Both the position numbers and the translations under genes were made by a program. A stretch of DNA of 29,358 nt from a virus: the IMG/VR virus record IMGVR_UViG_3300022707_004226, positions 1 through 29,358 of that record, one strand, 5' to 3'. This document shows positions 1 to 7,707 of this stretch, piece by piece. Every line of letters starts with the position of its first letter. Positions within the stretch are counted from its first letter, which is position 1. The notes under the pieces were generated by a model. That model was not told where the DNA came from. It made no database searches and saw only the letters and a program-made list of their open reading frames with translations.

Positions 1-1
1 T

Positions 2-3000
2 ACGAGTAATTTTTGTGATTTGGATCAGTGTGGTGAGGCTGATGGTGTTGGGGAGGGTAATATTAGTATGACTGCTTCTTTTACTACGCTCGATGGTAAT
101 GAGACTACTTTAAGTTTTGTTTATAGTTTGGTTAATCTTATTGGCAGTGATGAGTTTACTGTCGATGTAGATAACGGTAGTGGTCCTGTAGAAATATTTT
201 CTGATTCAGGTACTGATGATAAAATCAGTCAATCAATTAGTTTAGGTGTTGATTTTAATAATATTTCTAATGCTAACGTGACGTTTACTTGTACTGCTAG
301 TAAGGGTGGTCGTCGTTGTTTTGTGGATACAGTTAAGATCAATACTACGGCCACGACGAGTACTAGTGCTAACCAGTCAGATTTTGATAGTGAGATCTGC
401 GGTGCTGATGGTAGTCGTGGTGTGGATGGTAATTGTAATATTGGTATACGTTGGGATGCTGAGACTCAACAATGGATTTTCTCAGGAAACATTAATGCTA
501 GTGGTACAATTACTGGTGGGTTAAGTGGTACGGGTACTACGAATAATATTCCTAAGTGGTCAGGAACGACTACGTTAACTAATAGTATTGCTAGTGATGA
601 CGGAACCAACTTCACGATAGCAGGAAACTTACAAGTGAATGATACCATGTTTGTGGATACGAGCACAGAAAGGGTAGGTATTGGCACAACAAGCCCTACT
701 GCTAAACTCCATATTCTTAAAGCCCTAGCTGACGGTAGTTCCTCGGCAGAAATAGGAACTACAAACTTGTTTACTTTAGCAGGTTCTACTAGTCAGTCAG
801 GAATCATCACTGGACTGGCAAATACAATAGTAAATAATAATGCGGGAACAATAACCCAGATGAGGGCTCAATCCAACATCGCTAATGATGCTTCAGGAGA
901 TAATTCTGGAAACGTCAATAAAATCATAGGGTTGTTCAATAGTGTTGAGGCAGGAAACAGCGTTACAGGAACCCAAATCAGTACGGGTATAGCAAATGAT
1001 AATCTTATACGAACAGTCAATAGTAAAGGAAGAATGAACACTGCAAAAGTGGTGAATGTTAAGTTAAGTTCTGGTGCTGGTGGAATAATAAGTAATGGAT
1101 TCGGAATCTTTATTGAAACGCCAGTGGCTACAGGAACGTTCACTAACAACGTTGGTTTACTTATTGAAGATCAAGCAGGTCCAGCTAACACTCAAGCTAT
1201 TGTTGTTGAAGGTGGTGAGAGCGAGTTTAATGCGGGAGCATCGACTGTTATTCCTATGATTATCAAAGGTGCTGCTAGTCAGAGTGCTAACTTGCAGGAG
1301 TGGCAGAACAGTAGTGGAGGAGTGCTTGCTAAGATCAATAGTGCAGGTGAACTTAATCTTCCTTTAGTGAATGATGCTGCTACACCAACATTATCTTTTG
1401 GTGGAGGAACTGATGGCATATATACTAGTCAAGCTACAGTACTGGATTTTTCTTTGGGTGGTTCAAGCACTTTTCAGATGGGTGCTACAGAATTTCGTAC
1501 AACATTAAGCACTGGACCAGGAATGTTCTCGACAACACCCTCTGCTACTTTCGCCACTGTATATCCTGATCGGAGCGATATTAATACTGGCTTAGGACAC
1601 GCAGCAGCAGATGTTCTTTCATTGATTGCTGGTGGAGTCAATGGACTTAATATTAATGAGACTGGTGGCGTTGCCAGAGTTGGTATCGGGACAACAAGCC
1701 CCTTAGCAAAAGTCCATATACAATCTGCTTCGGTAGGAACAATATCTCCAGTTGCCGCAGCAGATGAGTTAGTGGTTGAGGGTTCAGGAGATTCAGGCAT
1801 CACGCTCTATTCTAATAATTCCAATAGTGGATTTATTGTTTTTGCAGATCAAGATGCTAATTTTGATAACTACATTGAAATGGATCACGGTTCAAACCAG
1901 TTTAAGTTTAATGTTGGTGGTACTGAAGTTATGCGTTTCACAACAGCAAATACTAATATAGTAGCTGGAGATTTCAGAGTGTTCGCGGGAAATATGCAGA
2001 TACTAGTTGATAATGAACACATGGCTTGGGGAGTCGATCAAGACGCAACAATACTTTATGACGGGACTGATATGGTGTTTGATTCTCAAAACGTCGGATC
2101 AGGTGACTTCATATTTAATAATGGTCGTGTTGGTATTGGCACGACAACCCCTGATACGACTCTTCACGTAGGTGATGATTCCCTCACCGCATCAGGTAAC
2201 CTAGGAACTCCAAGTGTGTTCATAGAAAATAGTGGCATCAGTAATTCTTTTTCCGCTTTAAACGTACAAAACAGTTTCTTTGTTCAAAATTCTGGTAATG
2301 TCGGTATTGGCACGACAAGCCCAAACACCTTATTGCATGTTGCAGGAACCGATACTGACGGCTCACTCACTCTGGAAAGAGTAGACGCATCTATTCTGAA
2401 CGACCAAGACATAGGCACTATTGCTTTCCGAGGAGGAGAATCAATCATTGGCAATGTAGCCAGGATAACCGCTGAAGCACAAGGTAACTGGGCGGGGGGG
2501 GATTCACCAACGAAACTTACGTTCTTCACGACTCCCGATGGCTCAACAGCTTCCGTGGCCAATATGGTGCTTGATAAAGATGGTAATGTCGGTATTGGCA
2601 CGACGAATCCTCAAGATCGTTTACACTTATTAAGTGCTGGTTTCTCTGCGGTGATTCTTGAAGATAGTAGTGCATCAGTCAATGAGAAGGTGTGGGAGTT
2701 CGGTGGAGAATCAGGAATTTTTACTATAAGACGAATGACGGATATTTTTATTTCACAAAATCCTGCATTTATTATACAGGCAGATGATGACATAATAATG
2801 CAAGAGGGTAATGTTGGTATAGGAACGACGAATCCAAGTCAATTACTCCATATTAATCATGCATCTTCACCAAGAATGAGGTTTAGTGTTGCAGATAGTT
2901 CTACTGATTTTTCAGAAATATATTTAAATACTGCTACTGGTCCTTTTCGTATAGAGTACACCACACCTAATACATCTAACATTGATTTTAACCCTCTTCC

Positions 3001-4801
3001 TCAAGATGGTACGAGTAAAGCACGTTTCCGTCTATTCCGCCTAACAAATACAACGGGTGCTACTGATTTTGAAGTGCATGTAGGAGATGGAACAAATAAT
3101 GTAAATACATTATTCAGTGGGAATGGCGATTCTTATTTTAATGCTGTTAGTGGTAATGTTGGTATTGGAACGACAAGCCCGAGTGAGAAACTAAGCCTTA
3201 CTGATGGGACTTTTCAAATAAATTCTACATTCCCTTTTATTCTTCTTGTTGATTCTGACGCAGCAGCAGAGACAGATATAGGGGGAGAAATCAGTTTCCG
3301 ACGAGGAGACGGCACAGGTGGAACTGAGGGCGGAAGTTTTTTCATGCAAGCAGGAAACTTTGTTGTTCGGACACAACACAGTGCTGGACAAGTAATTTTT
3401 CGTACTGGAGACAATGTTGAAGGAATGCGTATTGACTCCTCGGGTAACGTCGGCATAGGAACGACAACTCCTGATGGACCACTCCATGTTCAGTCTGGCA
3501 CTGCAGGGAGTGTTGTCGCAAATGTTAACGCAGATGAACTCGTTGTTGAAGGCAGTGGAAATACAGGAATTTCTATAAACGTACCGGACGCAAGCGTCGG
3601 AGGAATACGTTGGAACAGTCCATCAACAGACGCTTTTGCTATTTTTCAATCACAAGAATCTACTGGTCTGATAGAAATTGCTAGTAACATCGCCGGAGGA
3701 GAGATCGCTCTCAAAACCGCTATTAATGTTGAAGCGGTCCGTATAGATGCATCAGGAAACGTCGGGATAGGAACGTCGAATCCCGGTGCACTGTTACATG
3801 TTAACCAGACAGGACAAATAGAAAAGATTGCTATTTTTGAAGGAGTAAATAATGGAGGAACACAAGTCGTCATTGATGCCAACAATGCAGATGCTAGTTT
3901 GCTTTTTCAGAATGCCGGAGTTTCCGAATGGGTTTTGGGTTTTGACGATAGCGATAGCGACAAGTTCAAAATAAACACCGGAAGTAGCTTGAACACGAAC
4001 AATAAGTTCACTATACAAGACGATGGTAACGTCGGCATAGGAACGACAAGCCCAGATACAAAACTCCAAGTTCAACAAACCTTATCGATAGATAGAGATG
4101 GTAACCAAAGAATATTACTTGACAGCAGTACAGCAACAGGGAATTTTATTCAGAGCAAAAGTAGGGAAAATAACAAGAAAGTTTTCAGAATAGATGCCCT
4201 GCACGATGAATCAGGGAGTGCTTCAGGAGTTCTCAGAATAGATTTTCGGGTAGGTGGCGTGTCCAGTCCAACAACAGTTATGAGCATTCATGAAGATGGG
4301 GAGGTGGGTATTGGCACGACAAACCCAGGTGTTGCTCTTGATGTTGTAGGAACAATACAATCAAGCAACCAAATATTTTATGCTTTTGAAGCTACAGGAG
4401 GACAAACAATACCTACTACTTTCGTGAACATCACATGGGATACAGAAATACGGGAAGATGCTTTGTTTACTCACGCAGCTAATGGTCATGAGATACAAGT
4501 TAATGAAGATGGTTTTTATGAATGGATAGTTCAATGTAGTGCGGATACTTCAGGCAGTTCTCGTGACACGAGTAATTGGCAATTAGTAACTAATTCTTCT
4601 GGCTCTTTCGTTGTTGTTCCTGGAACCCAAAGATTCACTTATCACAGAATCGCTCCTAATGATGGTAAGGGAAGCTTGAGTATCAATAGTCTTATTGACT
4701 TGAATGCTGGTGACGTAGTTATTCTTCAAGGGTTGAGTGATCAAGCTACGGCAGTAACTACTGTTGCTGATGGTTGTAGTATTCGGGCGGTGAGGATATG
4801 A
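2..4801 (+). CDS. Tail fibre / receptor-binding protein with GIGTT repeats (5' partial)
   Basis: The reading frame is open to the left edge, so the N-terminus lies outside the window; at least 1,599 residues are present. The motif V-G-I-G-T-[TS]-[STN]-P, usually followed by L-H-V/I three residues later, occurs eleven times, starting at bases 674, 1679, 2129, 2300, 2588, 2813, 3158, 3449, 3761, 4031 and 4304. Between copies are beta-rich segments of 50-330 residues. The last ~140 residues (Q-T-I-P-T-T-F ... G-D-V-V-I-L ... S-I-R-A-V) resemble a C1q/TNF-like jelly-roll head. Such repeats and heads are known from trimeric fibres of tailed viruses; no peptidase S74 autochaperone is visible. It probably forms the host-recognition fibre. 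Its stop overlaps the next start (ATGA). A run of eight G at 2494-2501 lies in the frame. Family assignment is firm; the exact virion position is inferred. Confidence 0.85.
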   Translation, partial: TSNFCDLDQCGEADGVGEGNISMTASFTTLDGNETTLSFVYSLVNLIGSDEFTVDVDNGSGPVEIFSDSGTDDKISQSISLGVDFNNISNANVTFTCTASKGGRRCFVDTVKINTTATTSTSANQSDFDSEICGADGSRGVDGNCNIGIRWDAETQQWIFSGNINASGTITGGLSGTGTTNNIPKWSGTTTLTNSIASDDGTNFTIAGNLQVNDTMFVDTSTERVGIGTTSPTAKLHILKALADGSSSAEIGTTNLFTLAGSTSQSGIITGLANTIVNNNAGTITQMRAQSNIANDASGDNSGNVNKIIGLFNSVEAGNSVTGTQISTGIANDNLIRTVNSKGRMNTAKVVNVKLSSGAGGIISNGFGIFIETPVATGTFTNNVGLLIEDQAGPANTQAIVVEGGESEFNAGASTVIPMIIKGAASQSANLQEWQNSSGGVLAKINSAGELNLPLVNDAATPTLSFGGGTDGIYTSQATVLDFSLGGSSTFQMGATEFRTTLSTGPGMFSTTPSATFATVYPDRSDINTGLGHAAADVLSLIAGGVNGLNINETGGVARVGIGTTSPLAKVHIQSASVGTISPVAAADELVVEGSGDSGITLYSNNSNSGFIVFADQDANFDNYIEMDHGSNQFKFNVGGTEVMRFTTANTNIVAGDFRVFAGNMQILVDNEHMAWGVDQDATILYDGTDMVFDSQNVGSGDFIFNNGRVGIGTTTPDTTLHVGDDSLTASGNLGTPSVFIENSGISNSFSALNVQNSFFVQNSGNVGIGTTSPNTLLHVAGTDTDGSLTLERVDASILNDQDIGTIAFRGGESIIGNVARITAEAQGNWAGGDSPTKLTFFTTPDGSTASVANMVLDKDGNVGIGTTNPQDRLHLLSAGFSAVILEDSSASVNEKVWEFGGESGIFTIRRMTDIFISQNPAFIIQADDDIIMQEGNVGIGTTNPSQLLHINHASSPRMRFSVADSSTDFSEIYLNTATGPFRIEYTTPNTSNIDFNPLPQDGTSKARFRLFRLTNTTGATDFEVHVGDGTNNVNTLFSGNGDSYFNAVSGNVGIGTTSPSEKLSLTDGTFQINSTFPFILLVDSDAAAETDIGGEISFRRGDGTGGTEGGSFFMQAGNFVVRTQHSAGQVIFRTGDNVEGMRIDSSGNVGIGTTTPDGPLHVQSGTAGSVVANVNADELVVEGSGNTGISINVPDASVGGIRWNSPSTDAFAIFQSQESTGLIEIASNIAGGEIALKTAINVEAVRIDASGNVGIGTSNPGALLHVNQTGQIEKIAIFEGVNNGGTQVVIDANNADASLLFQNAGVSEWVLGFDDSDSDKFKINTGSSLNTNNKFTIQDDGNVGIGTTSPDTKLQVQQTLSIDRDGNQRILLDSSTATGNFIQSKSRENNKKVFRIDALHDESGSASGVLRIDFRVGGVSSPTTVMSIHEDGEVGIGTTNPGVALDVVGTIQSSNQIFYAFEATGGQTIPTTFVNITWDTEIREDALFTHAANGHEIQVNEDGFYEWIVQCSADTSGSSRDTSNWQLVTNSSGSFVVVPGTQRFTYHRIAPNDGKGSLSINSLIDLNAGDVVILQGLSDQATAVTTVADGCSIRAVRI

Positions 4802-5211
4802 AACGAACAATAATTTATACACTACTATTTTTATTAATTATAGTTCCAGTAATCGCAGTATCTCATAGTAGTTTGACACTTGAAGAGAAACAAGCTTACC
4901 GTGAATATTTTAATCGTACTGACTTGAATGAATCAGAAGATACTTTTATTGACAGAGTGCGTTCTCAGATTAAGCATGAGTCTTATGATGAAACACTTTG
5001 TGGTTTTGAACGTTTCAGAAACACTACTTTAATAAATGTTAGTGATGATCTTGGTAATTGGACCTTAAGGAATAATACGGGAACGTATAACATCATGGTT
5101 TGTACAAGAAATAATGAATCACAAGAGGATTATGCTGTTCGTGTGCGTCAGGAAGAAGTTGTTAATGTCGTTCGTGCATGGAAAGACGATAATGAGAGGA
5201 TGATAAGATGA
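4798..5211 (+). CDS. Small exported protein of unknown function
   Basis: The gene encodes 137 residues. Residues 1-21 (Lys-Arg, then a run of Leu/Ile, ending V-I-A-V) form a signal peptide or N-terminal anchor. The remainder is polar, rich in Glu, Asn and Arg, with two cysteines. The start overlaps the fibre stop as ATGA and its own stop overlaps the next start the same way, so it is translationally coupled to the fibre. I recognise no family. A fibre-associated or cell-envelope role is likely from context only. Confidence 0.75.
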   Translation: MKRTIIYTLLFLLIIVPVIAVSHSSLTLEEKQAYREYFNRTDLNESEDTFIDRVRSQIKHESYDETLCGFERFRNTTLINVSDDLGNWTLRNNTGTYNIMVCTRNNESQEDYAVRVRQEEVVNVVRAWKDDNERMIR

Positions 5212-5564
5212 AAAAAATAATATTATTAGGTTTGTTCGCGGTATTACTCGCGACAAGTACACTGGCAGTTACTTACACCGACAATGGTGATAGTACAGGG
5301 AATTATTGTTGGAATAACGTTCCAGACGCGAAAGCTGAAAGGATGTTAGATGCTATTGTCTCAATCTATGCTGACAGGTATTTTCAGTTTAACGAAACGT
5401 TTACTATAAACAATCTTACTAATGGTCAGAAGCTTAATGGTGTGTTTGATCCGGTAACGAGAGGTTTCTGGAACGAAAAGACTTACGCAGAAGAAAAGGA
5501 TGAGACTTTGCGATTGGCTAAGATAGCTTTTGATCAGAGTTATTTACCCCCTTTCGGAGAGTAG
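5208..5564 (+). CDS. Small exported protein of unknown function
   Basis: The gene encodes 118 residues. Residues 1-20 (M-K-K-I-I-L-L-G ... S-T-L-A) are a canonical signal peptide with an A-x-A-like cleavage site. The mature part starts V-T-Y-T-D-N-G-D and has a single cysteine. Its F-N-E-T-F and N-N-L-T-N stretches would suit archaeal N-glycosylation (N-x-S/T). It is coupled to the preceding gene through ATGA. Function is unknown; surface or envelope exposure is inferred. Confidence 0.7.
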   Translation: MKKIILLGLFAVLLATSTLAVTYTDNGDSTGNYCWNNVPDAKAERMLDAIVSIYADRYFQFNETFTINNLTNGQKLNGVFDPVTRGFWNEKTYAEEKDETLRLAKIAFDQSYLPPFGE

Positions 5565-5565
5565 A

Positions 5566-5874
5566 ATGGTTGAAAGAAAAACACTAGCAGGATATGGTGG
5601 CGTAATTACTATAGCGTTATTGATCAGTCTTGGTGTGAACGTGCTTCCTTCGGACACCCATTATTGTCCTGAGAAGAATTTAAGTATGGAGTGTGCAAGA
5701 ATCAGCAGTACGGGCGTTACTTGTTGGCCTAATGAACAGGATAATAAAGGTTATAAACGTTGCTCTGCAGGGTGGATACCTATAGCTACACAAGTAGATA
5801 ATATTACTCGTGAACCTGGTGTTGGTTGTGCTGAATCAGAACATTTAAGAGTGTGTATTACTACAAAAAATTAA
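5566..5874 (+). CDS. Membrane-anchored cysteine-rich protein
   Basis: The gene encodes 102 residues. The start at 5566 is preferred because GGAGA lies 6 bases upstream; the longer frame would begin inside the previous gene. Residues 9-26 are a hydrophobic segment, followed by an external-looking domain with six cysteines (H-Y-C, M-E-C, V-T-C, K-R-C, G-V-G-C, R-V-C), enough for three disulfides. It probably sits in the host membrane or envelope facing outward. It lies between the fibre operon and the holin-like gene. No family recognised. Confidence 0.7.
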   Translation: MVERKTLAGYGGVITIALLISLGVNVLPSDTHYCPEKNLSMECARISSTGVTCWPNEQDNKGYKRCSAGWIPIATQVDNITREPGVGCAESEHLRVCITTKN

Positions 5875-5892
5875 TAAAAGGAGGTGAAAGGT

Positions 5893-6057
5893 ATGGAAAA
5901 AGTATGGTATAAAAGCAAAACCCTGTGGGGTATTATTGCTTTCTTAATCGTTGAGACGCTAAAAATATACTCCCCAGAAGTTCCAGAGTTCTTGAGAATA
6001 GCTGAAATATTAACTATTGCGTTTACTGTTTTCGGTTTACGAATGGCGAAGAAATAA
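5893..6057 (+). CDS. Holin-like small membrane protein
   Basis: The gene encodes 54 residues: M-E-K-V-W-Y-K-S-K-T-L-W-G-I-I-A-F, a first hydrophobic helix, a short polar turn (Y-S-P-E-V-P-E), a second hydrophobic helix and a basic end (L-R-M-A-K-K). The K-S-K-T-x-W-G opening plus two helices and a short basic tail is the pattern of small phage holin-like proteins. A near-perfect GGAGGTGA lies at 5880-5887, five bases before the ATG. It is last in the fibre operon, just before T-rich termination sequence, a usual place for a lysis gene. Holins are poorly documented in archaeal viruses, so pore formation is an inference. Confidence 0.6.
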   Translation: MEKVWYKSKTLWGIIAFLIVETLKIYSPEVPEFLRIAEILTIAFTVFGLRMAKK

Positions 6058-6157
6058 CTCTTTTTTTTTGTGTTCCTTTGCGGGAAGGGTTTAGGAAGGT
6101 TTTTTTATCTATCACTCCCCCTTTATGTAGTTTTTAGTCTTTCTTGCCCTTCCCGCA
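6058..6157 (+). terminator. T-rich termination region with an 11-bp inverted repeat
   Basis: A run of nine or more T directly follows the holin-like stop (6061-6069), and a second T7 run lies at 6101-6107. Oligo-T tracts are the usual archaeal transcription stop. The perfect 11-base inverted repeat TGCGGGAAGGG (6079-6089) and CCCTTCCCGCA (6147-6157) encloses the second T run. It is the GC-richest stretch of the gap and could fold in the RNA. Confidence 0.55.
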
Positions 6158-6166
6158 CGGGCTTAA

Positions 6167-6334
6167 AGTTCTTTTTCCGAAAGTTTTATTAATATCTTAG
6201 AACGTCACCATGCAGATTATGATTTTCCTTTGAATGTTATCGTTTTATGTCGTGTTTGTCATCAGAATTTACATTCTTCAAAGGTCAAGAAAGACTATAA
6301 AGGGCAAGAATGGCCTTTTGAAGGTCCAGTATAG
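6167..6334 (+). pseudogene. HNH endonuclease remnant lacking its N-terminus
   Basis: One open frame from the stop at 6164 to the stop at 6332 reads ...L-E-R-H-H-A-D-Y-D-F-P-L-N-V-I-V-L-C-R-V-C-H, then Q-N-L-H. This is the second half of an HNH/zinc-finger nuclease: the H-H pair, the L-C-x-x-C-H motif and the final L-H. There is no ATG, GTG or TTG start and no upstream C-x-x-C half in this frame. The intact relative is the HNH protein at 23696-23917. It is best read as a decayed homing-type gene. Start by a rare ATT codon (6188) cannot be excluded. Confidence 0.6.
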
Positions 6335-6361
6335 TTTTTAGTATATTAAAAATAACAACAC

Positions 6362-6388
6362 TTAAATACTAGCTTGTTTTATAAAGGG
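6362..6388 (+). promoter_or_regulatory. Candidate archaeal promoter for the small-gene block
   Basis: Two TATA-like elements sit here: TTAAATA at 6362-6368 and TTTTATAAA at 6377-6385. The sequence GCTTGTTTTATAAAGGG (6372-6388) recurs with two changes at 15871-15887. Counting about 25 bases from either element puts transcription start at about 6390-6410, just ahead of the first small gene (6433). Confidence 0.5.
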
Positions 6389-6432
6389 TTTATGAGCGGT
6401 GAGTAATACTCGTCGTTTATGGATGTGTAAAT

Positions 6433-6567
6433 ATGAATACGAATATGAATAGTCCGGTAACGGGCAAACACACACCACAAAGTATTGCTGGTGTTTTCTT
6501 TGAGCAAGTTAAACAACGACATAAGCCGAAAGGTTCTTCTGATAGTCTTCTGGGGTGTTTACGATGA
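6433..6567 (+). CDS. Short protein of unknown function (44 residues)
   Basis: The frame starts M-N-T-N-M-N-S-P-V-T-G-K and ends L-L-G-C-L-R. It is polar and basic in the middle (E-Q-V-K-Q-R-H-K-P-K). The stop overlaps the next ATG (ATGA), which supports it as a real gene. No clear ribosome site precedes it, which would fit a short-leader transcript from the adjacent promoter. Function unknown. Confidence 0.5.
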   Translation: MNTNMNSPVTGKHTPQSIAGVFFEQVKQRHKPKGSSDSLLGCLR

Positions 6568-6701
6568 CTGGTGGTGATGATATTCTTGTTTTTGAAGAGG
6601 ATAATTGGTATGCTCTTGTAACTACTTTTTTGGATGCTCATAAGACTGAGTGGTCTGAGCACATAGAAAGAGAGTATCAGTTTGATACGTTGGAGGAATA
6701 A
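6564..6701 (+). CDS. Short acidic protein of unknown function (45 residues)
   Basis: The product begins M-T-G-G-D-D-I-L-V-F-E-E-D-N-W-Y and ends D-T-L-E-E. It is strongly acidic with an aromatic core. It is coupled to the upstream gene by ATGA, and the TRAM gene starts four bases after its stop. Small acidic viral proteins sometimes mimic DNA; that is speculation here. Confidence 0.5.
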   Translation: MTGGDDILVFEEDNWYALVTTFLDAHKTEWSEHIEREYQFDTLEE

Positions 6702-6704
6702 AGA

Positions 6705-6896
6705 ATGGATGATTTAGAAGAAAGAAGTGTGTTTACAGGCGTTTGTGAGAGTATTGGCGTTCAAGGTGATGGTATTTTTAAGGTTGGGAGTTCTGGTTTT
6801 GTGATTATGGTTCCTAATACTGTTCTTGGTGAGGAGTATACTGTTGAGATTACTCGTTTGTTTGAGCGTTATGGTTTTGGTACTGTGGTGTCATAA
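6705..6896 (+). CDS. TRAM-domain RNA-binding protein
   Basis: This 63-residue protein is essentially one TRAM domain. The signature G-V-C-E-S-I-G-V-Q-G-D-G-I-F-K-V, then F-V-I-M-V-P-N-T-V-L-G-E-E-Y-T-V-E-I-T and the closing F-G-T-V-V follow the family pattern (G-x-G-D-G-x-A/F ... V-F-V-P-x-x-x-x-G-E). Free-standing TRAM proteins are characteristic of archaea, where they act as RNA chaperones comparable to bacterial cold-shock proteins. In a virus it may remodel viral or host RNA. GGAGGA upstream (6692-6697) serves as ribosome site. The stop overlaps the next start (TAATG). Confidence 0.8.
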   Translation: MDDLEERSVFTGVCESIGVQGDGIFKVGSSGFVIMVPNTVLGEEYTVEITRLFERYGFGTVVS

Positions 6897-6991
6897 TGGT
6901 CGCTGATAAGGTTTGTGTTGTTTGTTCAATGAAAGTACGTGTGCTCGATTGTAAGGGGTTATGTACTGATTGTTTAGTGAAGGAGGAATGA
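6896..6991 (+). CDS. Mini zinc-finger protein (31 residues)
   Basis: The product has C-V-V-C followed by C-K-G-L-C-T-D-C, five cysteines in 21 residues and enough to bind one zinc ion. It starts on the last base of the TRAM stop and its stop overlaps the region of the next gene's ribosome site, so it is embedded in the operon. A protein-interaction or nucleic-acid-binding role is inferred. Confidence 0.55.
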   Translation: MVADKVCVVCSMKVRVLDCKGLCTDCLVKEE

Positions 6992-6993
6992 AG

Positions 6994-7191
6994 ATGGATA
7001 AAAAAAAGATTAGAATAACTGATAGAGTTGTCGTAACGCAAGGTCAATACGAGGGAAAACATGGTTATGTTAAGGATGAATATGTTAATCTTGGTCAGTA
7101 TGCTGTTGTTTTTGATGTGACGTGGTTTAAGAATATTTTTCTTGGATGGTCAGTGGTATTTATACCTAAAGAGTATGTGAGGAAAGAATGA
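6994..7191 (+). CDS. KOW-like small protein
   Basis: The gene encodes 66 residues. The start at 6994 is chosen because AGGAGG (6981-6986) is seven bases upstream; an in-frame ATG at 6988 is too close. The segment I-T-D-R-V-V-V-T-Q-G-Q-Y-E-G-K-H-G-Y-V-K resembles the KOW motif of ribosomal L24 and NusG/Spt5 (G-D-x-V-x-V ... G-x-x-K/H-G-x-V). Small KOW proteins bind RNA or the transcription/translation machinery. Two genes after the TRAM protein, it suggests an RNA-handling pair. It ends in an ATGA overlap. Confidence 0.5.
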   Translation: MDKKKIRITDRVVVTQGQYEGKHGYVKDEYVNLGQYAVVFDVTWFKNIFLGWSVVFIPKEYVRKE

Positions 7192-7340
7192 ATATCCGTA
7201 ATAATACATCTAAAACTTTATTGTTATCATTAGGTTTTCCTTATGCGGAGGAGCCTAGTGTTGTCGGTACTCTCAGACCGGGCAAAGAGGATGATTTTCC
7301 TGATTGTTTAACAGTTGTTATTGGTGAGGTGAAAGGGTGA
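7188..7340 (+). CDS. Short protein of unknown function (50 residues)
   Basis: The product begins M-N-I-R-N-N-T-S-K-T-L-L-L-S-L-G and ends V-V-I-G-E-V-K-G. It overlaps the KOW-like gene by ATGA and the next gene by GTGA. No motif is recognised. Confidence 0.5.
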   Translation: MNIRNNTSKTLLLSLGFPYAEEPSVVGTLRPGKEDDFPDCLTVVIGEVKG

Positions 7341-7504
7341 AGTTGGAAGACATACCTAAAATAATAAGGGATAGGATGATGATTGATGAACTGATCTTCG
7401 GAAACGCTTTCTGCCTAAAAAATGAGGATGGTACTTTTGAGCGGATAGATCCTATGACAGTAGTTTTGAATCCAGAAACAAAAACTTTTGAGGTGAGAAA
7501 GTGA
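7337..7504 (+). CDS. Short protein with a portal-like stretch
   Basis: The gene encodes 55 residues with a GTG start overlapping the previous stop (GTGA). The stretch D-E-L-I-F-G-N-A-F-C-L-K-N-E-D-G-T-F-E-R, then I-D-P-M-T-V, resembles the conserved 'G-N-A-[FY] ... D-G ... L-x-P-x-x-V' region of phage portal proteins. The real portal is at 23950. This may be a detached domain or chance likeness. Confidence 0.5.
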   Translation: MKLEDIPKIIRDRMMIDELIFGNAFCLKNEDGTFERIDPMTVVLNPETKTFEVRK

Positions 7505-7707
7505 TTATTGGTGAGAACATTAACGATTTAATAAGTAATGTTAGGGAGTGGGAAGGTGCTGAAGAAGAGACTGGCGAGAAGTTGTATATCGCGGAGAATA
7601 TTAGAGGGAGCACGATAAGTATATTGCCTAGTCTTTATGAGCGTACTGGTTGGTATGATAAGAATAATAACGAGTATTATCGACTAAAAAAAGAGGTAAA
7701 ACAATGA
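7501..7707 (+). CDS. Small protein of unknown function
   Basis: The gene encodes 68 residues with a GTG start in a GTGA overlap and an ATGA overlap at its end. It is acidic at the N-terminal half (R-E-W-E-G-A-E-E-E-T-G-E) and Tyr/Asn-rich at the end (W-Y-D-K-N-N-N-E-Y-Y). No family recognised. Confidence 0.6.
   Translation: MIIGENINDLISNVREWEGAEEETGEKLYIAENIRGSTISILPSLYERTGWYDKNNNEYYRLKKEVKQ

Noticed and set aside
466-4078. Open frames of 60-109 codons on the - strand and alternative + frames within the fibre gene
   Set aside because: They arise from the repeated GIGTT codons read in other frames (for example repeated M-P-I-P-T-L), have no ribosome sites, and lie wholly inside the fibre frame.
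674-4327. Repeated GGTATTGGCACGACA-type DNA resembling a CRISPR array
   Set aside because: Spacing is irregular (170-1,005 bases), copies differ at third codon positions and all lie in one reading frame, so they are protein repeats.
6391-6432. Very short frames beginning ATG at 6392 and 6419
   Set aside because: Each stops after a few codons (TAA); they are treated as leader sequence before the gene at 6433.
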